Assembly (NCBI GenBank): GCA_035548125.1
Contig: DASZTV010000029.1
Coordinates: 1-59,304, forward strand
Reading direction: 5' to 3'
DNA length: 59,304 nt
Source of the DNA: DASZTV01 sp035548125
GTDB lineage: Bacteria > Actinomycetota > Actinomycetes > JAFAQI01
Made by a program: the position numbers and the translations under genes. Positions 41,613-49,316 of the stretch are shown here, in pieces (position 1 is the stretch's first letter; each line of letters begins with the position of its first letter). Below the pieces are notes generated by a model. It searched no databases. It was not told where the DNA came from and saw only the letters and a list, made by a program, of their open reading frames with translations.

Positions 41613-42433
41613 CAGTGCATCGCCCCGAAGATGTGGTGGTAGTCGTGCAGGTTGCCGGTCGCGACCAGCCGCACGTAGAGGTCGACCACTGCGATCCAGA
41701 TCAGCGATGCCCAGGCCCACCGGATGTGGTGCTTGTTCAGCCAGGACACGAACGTCCACCACTTGTAGCGGACCGGATGTTTGGAGAAATGGTTGATCCG
41801 GCCGGCAGTGATGTGCCGGCAGGAGTGGCAGCCGAAGGTGTAGCCGATGATCAGGACCGCGTTGGCGACGTAGACGAACGAGCCGACGCCGATCTGGAAG
41901 TGGTCGCCACCGGATGACTTGAAGATGAAGGACTCGACGGCGTCGTACGTGAGGATTCCCGCGAGGGCGGCGGCGGGGTACCAGAAGTAGCGGTGGATGT
42001 TCTGGATCAGCAGCGGGAACCGGGTCTCGCCGGAGTAGGACTTGTGCGGCTCGGCGACTGCGCACGCCGGCGGGGAGAACCAGAACGACCGGTAGTACGC
42101 CTTGCGGTAGTAGTAGCAGGTCGTCCGGAAGCCGAGCGGGAAGATCAGGATCAGCAAGGCCGGCGAGAACCAGTTGCCGATGTTCCACGCCGCCCACCGG
42201 GCCTCCGGCGGGCACATGTCCGTGAGACACGGGGAGTAGAACGGCGACAGGTAGGAATGACCGGCGTAGATGTTGTGGTGATCGAACGCCGCCCACGTCG
42301 AATAGACGATGAATGCGGCGAAACCGACGAACGTGACCAGCGGCAGGATCCACCAGCGGTCGGTTCTGAGGGTTCTAGCGTTGATTGACGCTCGAACTGT
42401 CGAGCGTTCTTGAGCCACCGTCTCAGTCGCCAT
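41612..42433 (-). CDS. sdhC: Succinate dehydrogenase membrane anchor subunit (Sdh1-like)
   Basis: This 273-residue membrane protein has about five helices and many histidines in or near them (HDYHH at the C-terminus, FGCHSCRH and INHFSKH in the middle) that could bind haem and shape the quinone site. The length equals that of the mycobacterial Sdh1 anchor. It anchors SdhAB to the membrane. The ATG at 42433 lacks a strong Shine-Dalgarno sequence. The probable -10 TAAGGT is at 42494-42499 on the minus strand, giving a leader of about 54 bases, with two CRP-like sites upstream. Confidence 0.9.
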   Translation of the reverse strand: MATETVAQERSTVRASINARTLRTDRWWILPLVTFVGFAAFIVYSTWAAFDHHNIYAGHSYLSPFYSPCLTDMCPPEARWAAWNIGNWFSPALLILIFPLGFRTTCYYYRKAYYRSFWFSPPACAVAEPHKSYSGETRFPLLIQNIHRYFWYPAAALAGILTYDAVESFIFKSSGGDHFQIGVGSFVYVANAVLIIGYTFGCHSCRHITAGRINHFSKHPVRYKWWTFVSWLNKHHIRWAWASLIWIAVVDLYVRLVATGNLHDYHHIFGAMH

Positions 42434-42493
42434 CGCTTGGCGGCCGTCCCTTCTGCACTCACGTCGGCGCAGCGTCCCCCGCACCGACGGATG

Positions 42494-42499
42494 ACCTTA
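42494..42499 (-). promoter_or_regulatory. Probable -10 of sdhCAB
   Basis: Minus-strand TAAGGT; transcription would start near 42487. The usual -35 position is occupied by a CRP-like site (42515-42530), as at activator-dependent promoters. Confidence 0.4.
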
Positions 42500-42514
42500 T
42501 CTTCGCCCGGTTTG

Positions 42515-42530
42515 TGTGCTCTGCGTCACC
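42515..42530. promoter_or_regulatory. CRP/GlxR-like site 1 upstream of sdhC
   Basis: TGTGC-N6-TCACC matches 8 of 10 positions of the TGTGA-N6-TCACA consensus. Its centre is about 35 bases upstream of the predicted sdh start point. Confidence 0.4.
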
Positions 42531-42537
42531 CCGCCAA

Positions 42538-42553
42538 TGTGAAGTCCGTCACG
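42538..42553. promoter_or_regulatory. CRP/GlxR-like site 2 upstream of sdhC
   Basis: TGTGA-N6-TCACG matches 9 of 10 positions of the consensus. It lies 23 bp from site 1, about two helical turns, and roughly 46 bases before the DUF7455 ATG on the other side. Confidence 0.5.
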
Positions 42554-42598
42554 GCGCGGCGCGGAATCGCAGTTGCCCCCGTGGTGTTGTATGGAGCG

Positions 42599-42802
42599 AT
42601 GAACGCGACCACGACTGCGGCGCCCCCGCTCTCGCCGGCTGACCGCTGCGACCGCTGCGGAGCCCGGGCGATCGTGCGAGCGGTTCTGCCGGGCGGTGGC
42701 GACCTGCTGTTCTGCGGTCACCACGGCCGCGAGCACGCTGACCGGCTCCGCGAGGTGGCGGTCGAGATCCACGATGAGGACGGCGTCCTTACCGACGCGT
42801 GA
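42599..42802 (+). CDS. DUF7455 family zinc-ribbon-like small protein
   Basis: This 67-residue protein matches short actinobacterial proteins of the DUF7455 type. The core reads ADRCDRCGARAIVRAVLPGG then LLFCGHHGREH, with a CxxC and a C-x2-H pair likely to bind zinc. The function is unknown. The ATG at 42599 has TTGTAT six bases upstream. Its 3' end overlaps otsA on the opposite strand by 14 bases. It shares its upstream region, and possibly the CRP-like sites, with sdhCAB. Confidence 0.85.
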   Translation: MNATTTAAPPLSPADRCDRCGARAIVRAVLPGGGDLLFCGHHGREHADRLREVAVEIHDEDGVLTDA

Positions 42803-44306
42803 GGTCCTCGACCTGCCGTCGTAGCCAGCGTTCGACGTCGTTCTCCCGAACGGTTCGTGCCGCCCCCTCGAGCAACGTCTGGCGCCGTTCCTTCGGCATC
42901 TGCAGCGCCTCGTACATCGCATCCGCCTGCTGCTGGACGTCGAACGGCTGCACCGTGAGGGCGAACTCCCCCAGCTCCTCGTGGGCGCCGGTGTTCTCGC
43001 TCAGCAACAGCACCCCGGCGCGGTCGTTCGCGAGCACGGCCTCCTTCGCGACGAGGTTCATCCCGTCGTTCACCGCGTTGACGACCAGCACGTCGGCGAC
43101 CTGGTAGGCGGCGACCGCGAAGGCCAGGTCCTCCTGCAACCGCATGTCGATCGGCTGCCAGCCGACCGTGCCGTGGCGCGCGTTGACCTCGGCGACGACG
43201 GCTCCGACCGCCGCGAGGTAGTCGGCGTACTCCGGTACGTCGGTCCGGCTCGGCATCAGCGAGGCCAGGAAGGTGACCTTGCCGCGCAGCTCCGGGTGCT
43301 GCTCGAGCAGCAGGTCGAACGCCTGGAAGCCCCGGACGATGTTCTTCGACGGGTCGGTGCGGTCGACCCGCACGATCAGCGCCCGGTCGGCCTCGGTCGC
43401 CCCGCCCAGCAGGTGCTGCTCGGTGACCGAGACCCGGTGCCGCGCGACCTCCTCACTGGCCGCGAGCTTCTCGACGGCGTCGATGTCGACCGAGATCGGG
43501 TAGTGGCGGGCGACCACCTTCCGGCCCCCGACATCGACGGTTCCCGCCTCGATGTCCACCGACAGGCCAAGGACCTCGCGGGCACACGCCAGGAAGTTAC
43601 GCGCGAAGCGCCGGGTGTGGAACGCCACGACGTCGCAACCGAGCAAACCCCGCAGCAGCGGCTCGCGCATGTCGGCGGGCAGCACCCGCCACTCGTCCGG
43701 GCTCGGCCACGGGATGTGCACGAAGTGGCTGATCGTCGCGTCGGGGCAGCGCTGCCGGACCCGCTCCCCGACGAGGTAGAAGTGGTAGTCCTGCAGCAGG
43801 ACCAGCGCCTTGCCGCCGCGTTCCTCGACCTCTTCGGCGACCGCGTCCGCGAACTGCGCGTTGACCGCGACGTAGCCCTCGACGAACGCCCGCCGCGTCT
43901 CTGCGGTGATCGTCGGAGCCATCGCGAGGCCGTACAGCCCGTGCTGCACGAACCACAGCAGCGGGTTCGCGATCTGCATGTAGAAGGCCTCATGCCGCGC
44001 CGGGTCGACGTCGACGTACCGCACGGCGATGGTCGGGGCGGTCTCCTGACCGACGGCCGCGAGCTGTGGCTCGGGGTCGAACGCGATCTCTACGGCGTGC
44101 CCCTCATGCTCTGTCGCCACGACCGAGTCGGCACCGGTGGCCGCGGCGCACACCCACACCGCTCGGTCCAGGTGCTCGGCGAGCCCCATCAGCGCGGTCA
44201 CCAGCCCGCCCGCGCTGCGCTTGACGGTCAGCCCGGACGGCGTGCGCTGGAAGGAGGCAGGGCCCCGATGGGACAGCAGCACGACGGGCAGATCGACGGG
44301 AACCAC
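42789..44306 (-). CDS. otsA: Alpha,alpha-trehalose-phosphate synthase (GT20)
   Basis: This 505-residue glycosyltransferase of family GT20 joins glucose from a nucleotide sugar to glucose 6-phosphate. Conserved points are the N-terminal SHRGP and GGLVTAL, LLQDYHFYLV, HFVHIPWPSPDEW, the Arg/Lys phosphate motif VDRTDPSKNIVRG and DGMNLVAKEAV with the sugar-binding Asp. The length is normal. The partner phosphatase otsB is not in the window. The start is GTG with CAAGAT six bases upstream. A glucosylglycerol-phosphate synthase is a less likely alternative in the same family. Confidence 0.88.
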   Translation of the reverse strand: MVPVDLPVVLLSHRGPASFQRTPSGLTVKRSAGGLVTALMGLAEHLDRAVWVCAAATGADSVVATEHEGHAVEIAFDPEPQLAAVGQETAPTIAVRYVDVDPARHEAFYMQIANPLLWFVQHGLYGLAMAPTITAETRRAFVEGYVAVNAQFADAVAEEVEERGGKALVLLQDYHFYLVGERVRQRCPDATISHFVHIPWPSPDEWRVLPADMREPLLRGLLGCDVVAFHTRRFARNFLACAREVLGLSVDIEAGTVDVGGRKVVARHYPISVDIDAVEKLAASEEVARHRVSVTEQHLLGGATEADRALIVRVDRTDPSKNIVRGFQAFDLLLEQHPELRGKVTFLASLMPSRTDVPEYADYLAAVGAVVAEVNARHGTVGWQPIDMRLQEDLAFAVAAYQVADVLVVNAVNDGMNLVAKEAVLANDRAGVLLLSENTGAHEELGEFALTVQPFDVQQQADAMYEALQMPKERRQTLLEGAARTVRENDVERWLRRQVEDLTRR

Positions 44307-44329
44307 ACCATCATCTTGCCCATCCGGGG

Positions 44330-45139
44330 TTACGCGATGCGCGCCGTCCAGCGCCCGTCACTCGACAACACCCGGAGCGGCATGCCGAACGTTGCCGACA
44401 GCGCGGCAGAGGTCATCGTGCTCCGGACCGGCCCCGCGGCGACGAGCCTTCCCTCACGAAGCAGCAGCGCGTGCGTGGTGCCGGTGGGCACTTCCTCGAC
44501 GTGATGCGACACCATCACCTGCACCGGCCCGTTCGGGTCGTCGGCGAGCCGGCTCAGCGTACGCAGCAGCGCCTCGCGACCACCCAGGTCGAGTCCCGCG
44601 GCGGGCTCGTCGAGGAGCAGCAGCTCGGGATCGGTCATCAGCGCCCGGGCGAGCTGCACGCGCTTGCGCTCCCCCTCTGACAGCGTCCCGAAGCGGCGTT
44701 CGATCAGCAGCCGCGCGCCGACCCAGCTCAGCAGGTCGAGGGCCCGCGCGACGTCGCACGCCGCGTAGTCCTCATCCCCGCGGCGCAGGCTCGCCTGGCT
44801 CGCGGTGAGGATGACGTCGAGCACCTGCTCGTCAGCCGGGATCAGGTCCGCGAGCGACGCGCTGGTCCAGCCGACGCGGGGCAGCAGCTCGTCGAGGTCG
44901 GCATCGTCGAGGTACTCCCCCAGCAGCTGGACCCGGCCCCGGTTCGGGCGTACCGCACCCGACAGCGCGCTGAGCAGCGTGCTCTTGCCGGCGCCGTTCG
45001 CGCCGACGATCACCCAGCGCTCGCCGGCGCGGATCTCCCAGTCGAGCGGGTGCAGCGTGACCTGGCCGCCGCGACGCACCTCGACACCCTCGAGGCGCGC
45101 CACCACGTCCGCGGTACGCAGATCCAGGGCAACGCTCAC
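44330..45139 (-). CDS. ABC transporter ATP-binding protein (stand-alone)
   Basis: This 269-residue ABC ATPase has Walker A IVGANGAGKSTLL, Q-loop region VGWTSAS, signature TLSEGERKRVQLARAL, Walker B LLLLDEPAAGLD and the H-loop VSHH. The signature has SEGE rather than SGGQ. The sequence resembles the YlmA-like group next to iron-chelate importers, but no permease is adjacent in the same operon. The GTG at 45139 is fixed by TACCGT seven bases upstream; a longer in-frame start at 45184 would run into the palindrome. The substrate is unknown. Confidence 0.88.
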   Translation of the reverse strand: MSVALDLRTADVVARLEGVEVRRGGQVTLHPLDWEIRAGERWVIVGANGAGKSTLLSALSGAVRPNRGRVQLLGEYLDDADLDELLPRVGWTSASLADLIPADEQVLDVILTASQASLRRGDEDYAACDVARALDLLSWVGARLLIERRFGTLSEGERKRVQLARALMTDPELLLLDEPAAGLDLGGREALLRTLSRLADDPNGPVQVMVSHHVEEVPTGTTHALLLREGRLVAAGPVRSTMTSAALSATFGMPLRVLSSDGRWTARIA

Positions 45140-45146
45140 CTCAGCA

Positions 45147-45152
45147 ACGGTA
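45147..45152 (-). promoter_or_regulatory. Leaderless -10 box of stand-alone ABC ATPase
   Basis: Minus-strand TACCGT lies seven bases before the GTG. A -35-like CGGACA (45170-45175) lies 17 bases further up, directly beside the 24-bp palindrome. Confidence 0.5.
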
Positions 45153-45176
45153 GAGGCGCCTGAGGCGGATGTCCGT

Positions 45177-45200
45177 TTAGACACGCTCGAGCGTGTCTAA
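45177..45200. promoter_or_regulatory. 24-bp perfect palindrome, possible operator
   Basis: TTAGACACGCTC followed at once by its exact reverse complement gives a spacer-less 24-bp palindrome. It contains the stop codon of the ABC-2 permease gene and ends just upstream of the -35 of the next ABC gene. The form suits a dimeric TetR-type regulator; a terminator is less likely because there is no loop or T-run. No regulator gene is adjacent. Confidence 0.5.
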
Positions 45201-45982
45201 GCCTTGCGGTACGCCCGCACCGCCAACGGGATGAACAGCGCCATCAGGCCCACCATCCAGATGATCCCGACCCACACGTGGTTGCCGGTGTCGGTGCCGA
45301 GCGCCAACGCCCGCATCGCGTCGACGATCTGGGTGATCGGCTGGTTGTTGGCGAACGCCTGCATCCAGCCGGGCATCGACTGGGTCGGGACGAACGCAGA
45401 GGACACGAAGGTCAGCGGGAACACCCAGATCAGGCCGAACGCCTGGACCGACTCCTCGTCCTTGATCGCCAGTCCGATGAAGGCGGACAGGCAGCAGGTG
45501 ACGAGGCCGAGCAACAGCGCCAGGGCGAACATCGCGATCGCCGACAGGACGCCGCCGTGGAAGCGGAAGCCCACGGCGTAGCCGACGCCCACGATGATCA
45601 GCAGCGTCACGAGCAGGCGCACGATGTCCGCGCCCAGCCGGCCGAGGAGCACCGCGCTCCGAGCGATCGGCATCGCGCGGAGCCGGTCGAGTACGCCGCT
45701 CTTCAGCTCCATCGCCAGCGAGATGGCGGTGCCGAACGAGGTGAACGCCGCGGTCTGGCCGATGACGCCGGGGAGCAGGTAGTCGACGTAGCCGCCTTGC
45801 GCACCGGTCGCGATAGCGCCCCCGAACACGTAGCGGAACAGCAGCGTGAACATCACGGGCTGGATCACCGTGAACACGATGAACGCCGGGACCTTGAACC
45901 AGATCTTGAGGTTGCGTCGCGCCATCGTCAGCGCATCGAACGCCGACCACCCGATCTGCCGGCCGAGGCTGAGCTCACTCAC
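45197..45982 (-). CDS. ABC-2 type permease (DrrB-like)
   Basis: This 261-residue membrane protein has six predicted helices and the ABC-2 layout of daunorubicin-type exporters: an N-terminal RNLKIWFKVPAFIVFTVIQPVMF segment and a C-terminal region with PLTFVSSAFVPTQSMPGWMQ. It pairs with the DrrA-like ATPase whose stop overlaps its GTG by eight bases. The export substrate is unknown. The gene stop lies inside the 24-bp palindrome. Confidence 0.92.
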   Translation of the reverse strand: MSELSLGRQIGWSAFDALTMARRNLKIWFKVPAFIVFTVIQPVMFTLLFRYVFGGAIATGAQGGYVDYLLPGVIGQTAAFTSFGTAISLAMELKSGVLDRLRAMPIARSAVLLGRLGADIVRLLVTLLIIVGVGYAVGFRFHGGVLSAIAMFALALLLGLVTCCLSAFIGLAIKDEESVQAFGLIWVFPLTFVSSAFVPTQSMPGWMQAFANNQPITQIVDAMRALALGTDTGNHVWVGIIWMVGLMALFIPLAVRAYRKA

Positions 45983-46997
45983 CGACGGCCTCCTTCCCCT
46001 CGGTCTCCGACTCCTCGGCGCGATGTCCGGTCAACGCGAGGAACACGTCGTCGAGCGACGGCCGCCGCACCCCGAGCCCGAACACCTTGATCTTCTTGGC
46101 GTCCAGCTGGCGGACCACATCGAGAAGTACGGCGGAGCCGTTCCGTCCGGCCCGGACCGTGACCTCGGCCTTGTCCTTGTCCACCACGGGCTCCCCCTCG
46201 CCGCAGCCCTCGACCGCGGTGACCGCTGCGGCGAGCCGACGCGGATCGGCCACCGTGAACTCCACCGCGTCGCCGCCGATCGTGTCCTTGAGATCGTCGG
46301 CATCGCCTTCGGCGATGACCCGGCCGTGGTCGAACACCACGATGTTGTCCGCGAGCTCGTCGGCCTCTTCGAGGTACTGCGTCGTCAGCAGCAGCGTCGT
46401 ACCGGCGGACACTAGGTCGCGGATCACCCGCCACATGTCCGAGCGGGCCCGCGGATCCAGGCCGGTTGTCGGCTCGTCCAGGAAGAGCACGTTGGGCCTG
46501 GCGACGAGCGAAGCCGCAAGGTCGAGACGACGCATCATGCCGCCGGAGTACGTCTTCGCGCGGCGGTCCCGCGCGTCGGCGAGACCGAAGCTCTCCAACA
46601 GCTCGTTGGCGCGCGCCCGGGCAGCCGCGGCGCTCATATGGAACAGCCGACCGATCAGCTCGAGGTTCTCCTGCCCGCTGAACTCCTCGACGATCGCGGC
46701 AGACTGGCCCGCGAGCCCGATCGAGCGCCGCACGCCCGCCGGATCCCTGACCACGTCCTTCCCGTCGACGATCACCCTGCCGGCGTCCGGCACGAGCAAC
46801 GTGGTCAGGATCTTGACCGCCGTGGTCTTTCCGGCGCCGTTGGGACCGAGGACTCCGAGGACGCTGCCTCGCGGGACGGTCAGGTCGATGCCGTCGAGCG
46901 CTCGTACCTTCCCGAACGCCTTGTGGACGCCTTCAACGATGATCGCGTCGTCGCGCTGGGCTGCCTTCTTAGCTCGTACTGCCACGTGGTCCGACAC
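45975..46997 (-). CDS. ABC exporter ATP-binding protein (DrrA-like)
   Basis: This 340-residue ATPase has Walker A LGPNGAGKTTAVKIL, Q-loop GLAGQSAAIVEEFSG, signature TYSGGMMRRLDLAASL, Walker B VLFLDEPTTGLD and H-loop TTQYLEEADELAD. The C-terminal domain (about 245-325) ends with RRPSLDDVFLALTGH, the DrrA-type motif. It powers the DrrB-like permease. The start is GTG at 46997 or 46985; either overlaps the end of glcF (by 29 or 17 bases). Drug or lipid export is typical of the family. Confidence 0.92.
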   Translation of the reverse strand: MSDHVAVRAKKAAQRDDAIIVEGVHKAFGKVRALDGIDLTVPRGSVLGVLGPNGAGKTTAVKILTTLLVPDAGRVIVDGKDVVRDPAGVRRSIGLAGQSAAIVEEFSGQENLELIGRLFHMSAAAARARANELLESFGLADARDRRAKTYSGGMMRRLDLAASLVARPNVLFLDEPTTGLDPRARSDMWRVIRDLVSAGTTLLLTTQYLEEADELADNIVVFDHGRVIAEGDADDLKDTIGGDAVEFTVADPRRLAAAVTAVEGCGEGEPVVDKDKAEVTVRAGRNGSAVLLDVVRQLDAKKIKVFGLGVRRPSLDDVFLALTGHRAEESETEGKEAVGE

Positions 46998-48222
46998 TAG
47001 CGCCGCGCAGTGACGCGTCGAGGACCTCGATCGTGTGGGCCAGAGTCATCGCGGAGCCCGCCCGGCGCAGCGCACTGTCGATCTGCATCAGGCACCCCGG
47101 GTTCGCCGTGATCAGCAGCTCCGCTCCGGTCGCGCGGACGTTGCCGGCCTTGCGATCGGCCAGCTCGCGGGCCGGTTCCGGGTTGAGCAGGTTGTAGATG
47201 CCTGCCGACCCGCAGCAGATCTCCGGCTCGGCGATCTCACGGAGCTCGAGGCCAGGGATGCCCCGCAGCAGGTCACGCGGCTGGGCCCGCACGCCTTGCG
47301 CGTGAGAGAGGTGACACGCGTCGTGGTAGGCCGCCACAACCGGGAGCGGGTGCCGGGTCGCCACCGGGCCGAGCTCCGCGAGCAGCTCGGTGACGTCACG
47401 GCACCGGGCGGAGAACCGGACGGCACGTTCCGCCCATTCGGGGTCGTCCGCCAGCAGCCGGCCGTAGTCCTTCATCGACGATCCGCACCCTGCGGCGTTG
47501 ACCACGATCGCGTCGACCGCCGCGTCCTCGAACGTCGCGATCAGCCGCTTGGCTCGCGCGACAGCCTCGGCTTCGCGGCCGGAGTGAAGCGACAGCGCTC
47601 CGCAGCACCGCTGCTTGGCTGGTGCCACCACCTCGCAGCCTTCGGCGGCAAGCACCCGTGCGGTCGCCGCGTTGACCCCGGGGAAGAACTCGCGTTGTAC
47701 ACACCCCAGCAACATCCCGACGCGCATCCGCAAGGGCCCGACGGGTGGCGTGAGCGCGGGCACCGCCTGCCGATCGCCCAGCGGCGGCACGAGACCGGCC
47801 ATCGTCGTCAGCGAGCCGCGCATCCGTTTCCGGATGAGCCGCTGCGCGCCGGTCGCCTGATAGGCCCGCAGCAACGGCCGCAGCGCCCTGAGTCGCCGCG
47901 GATAGGGAAAGGTGGCGAAGATCATCCGCCTCAGCGCCTTCGGGCGCGACGGGTCCGCGGACTCGATCGCAGCACGGGTCTGCTCGATCAGCACGTCGTA
48001 CTGGACCCCCGACGGGCACGCAGTGACACACGACATGCAACCGAGGCAGGCGTCGAAGTGACCGACCGTGGTCTCGTCGAGCGGAGCGCCGTCGAGCACG
48101 TTCTTCATCAGGTAGATCCGGCCGCGCGGCGAGTCCATCTCCTCGCCCCACAGCAGGTACGTCGGGCACGTCGGCAGGCAGAAGCCGCAGTGCACGCAGT
48201 CCGCGACCAGGTCCTCGTTCAC
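46969..48222 (-). CDS. glcF: Glycolate oxidase iron-sulfur subunit
   Basis: This 417-residue subunit carries two ferredoxin-type [4Fe-4S] motifs near the N-terminus (CVHCGFCLPTCP and CLGCMSCVTACPSG) and two CCG domains (KQRCCGALS and EICCGSAGIY with the ANPGC segment). It relays electrons from the GlcD/GlcE flavoproteins. GTG overlaps the glcE stop as GTGA. The 3' end overlaps the DrrA-like gene, so the exporter may be read with the glc operon. Confidence 0.92.
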   Translation of the reverse strand: MNEDLVADCVHCGFCLPTCPTYLLWGEEMDSPRGRIYLMKNVLDGAPLDETTVGHFDACLGCMSCVTACPSGVQYDVLIEQTRAAIESADPSRPKALRRMIFATFPYPRRLRALRPLLRAYQATGAQRLIRKRMRGSLTTMAGLVPPLGDRQAVPALTPPVGPLRMRVGMLLGCVQREFFPGVNAATARVLAAEGCEVVAPAKQRCCGALSLHSGREAEAVARAKRLIATFEDAAVDAIVVNAAGCGSSMKDYGRLLADDPEWAERAVRFSARCRDVTELLAELGPVATRHPLPVVAAYHDACHLSHAQGVRAQPRDLLRGIPGLELREIAEPEICCGSAGIYNLLNPEPARELADRKAGNVRATGAELLITANPGCLMQIDSALRRAGSAMTLAHTIEVLDASLRGASVGPRGSTS

Positions 48223-49316
48223 GCGACGAACCTCCCCGGGCACATCCGACCGTCCGGGTCGAACTGCTCCTTGATCCGTCGCATCACCGCGATGCCACGC
48301 ACCGGACCCCACACGTCGAGATCGCGCTTGGTGTCCTCGGGAGCCGAGGCAACGACGACCTGTCCGTCCAACGAGGAGATCGACGAGCGCAGCGAGTCGA
48401 GCGACGGCAGCTGTGCCTCGTCGACCGAAGCCTCGATGACACCGGAACCGACCTGCGCGCGGATCCGGGCCCCGGGCATTGCCTCCTCGACGGCGTCGAG
48501 CGCTTCGCGAAGACGACCCAGCCGATGCGTGACCTTAAGCCCGACCCCGCCGTCCGACCAGGCACGCTCGCCGAACGTGTAGGGCACCGTCGCCGTCACC
48601 TGTCCCCCCACCGCCGCGGTCGCCAGGTCGGCCTGCTCCACAGCCGCCGGCTCGATCGCCTCGAACACCGTCGTCAGCGACGTCCCGTCCCACTGTGCAG
48701 CAGTCGGCTCCGCGCCGGTGGCGCGGACCGCCGACAGGCACGCGGCCGGATCGTCGGTCGCGCTGACGACGACCCGTCGGGCCGGCGGTCGCGGGTGCAA
48801 CCGGAACGTGCACTCGGCGATCACGCCCAGGCTGCCGAACGATCCTGTGAACAGCTTGCCCAGGTCGTAGCCGGCGACGTTCTTGACGACCTTCCCGCCG
48901 GACCTCGCGACGGTGCCGTCGGCAAGGACGACGGTGATGCCGATCAGTACGTCGCGGGGCGTGCCGTAGCGCAGTCGTCGCGGTCCGCTCGCCGCGGTGG
49001 CGACCACGCCACCGACCGTCGCCTCCTTCTCCGGCGGGTCGAGCGCGAGCCACTGACCCGCAGCCGCCACGGCCTGCTGGACGTCCCCGAGGAGCGCGCC
49101 CGCCTGGACGGTGATCACGAGATCGCCGGCGGCGTGCTCGACGATCCGGTCCAGGCCACGCGTGCTGATCGTCACGGCGGGGGCCGGGCCGACGCCTCCC
49201 CAGTGCTCCTTGGACCCGGCGCCGCGCAGGCCCACCGTCCGCCCGTCGGCTTCGGTCATCGCGAGCATCTCGGCGAGGCGTTCCACCGAGGTCGGCCGGG
49301 CGAGGTCAGAACACAT
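48219..49316 (-). CDS. glcE: Glycolate oxidase FAD-binding subunit
   Basis: This 365-residue FAD_binding_4 protein is shorter than GlcD. The FAD/PP-loop segment is VGLRGAGSKEHWG, and GGVVATAASGPRRLRYGTPRD and GSFGSLGVIAECTFRL are the other FAD contacts; the C-terminus ends FDPDGRMCPGRFV. It forms the heterotrimeric glycolate oxidase with GlcD and GlcF. The ATG at 49316 overlaps the end of glcD by 11 bases. A longer in-frame reading to 49376 lies inside glcD. Confidence 0.9.
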   Translation of the reverse strand: MCSDLARPTSVERLAEMLAMTEADGRTVGLRGAGSKEHWGGVGPAPAVTISTRGLDRIVEHAAGDLVITVQAGALLGDVQQAVAAAGQWLALDPPEKEATVGGVVATAASGPRRLRYGTPRDVLIGITVVLADGTVARSGGKVVKNVAGYDLGKLFTGSFGSLGVIAECTFRLHPRPPARRVVVSATDDPAACLSAVRATGAEPTAAQWDGTSLTTVFEAIEPAAVEQADLATAAVGGQVTATVPYTFGERAWSDGGVGLKVTHRLGRLREALDAVEEAMPGARIRAQVGSGVIEASVDEAQLPSLDSLRSSISSLDGQVVVASAPEDTKRDLDVWGPVRGIAVMRRIKEQFDPDGRMCPGRFVA

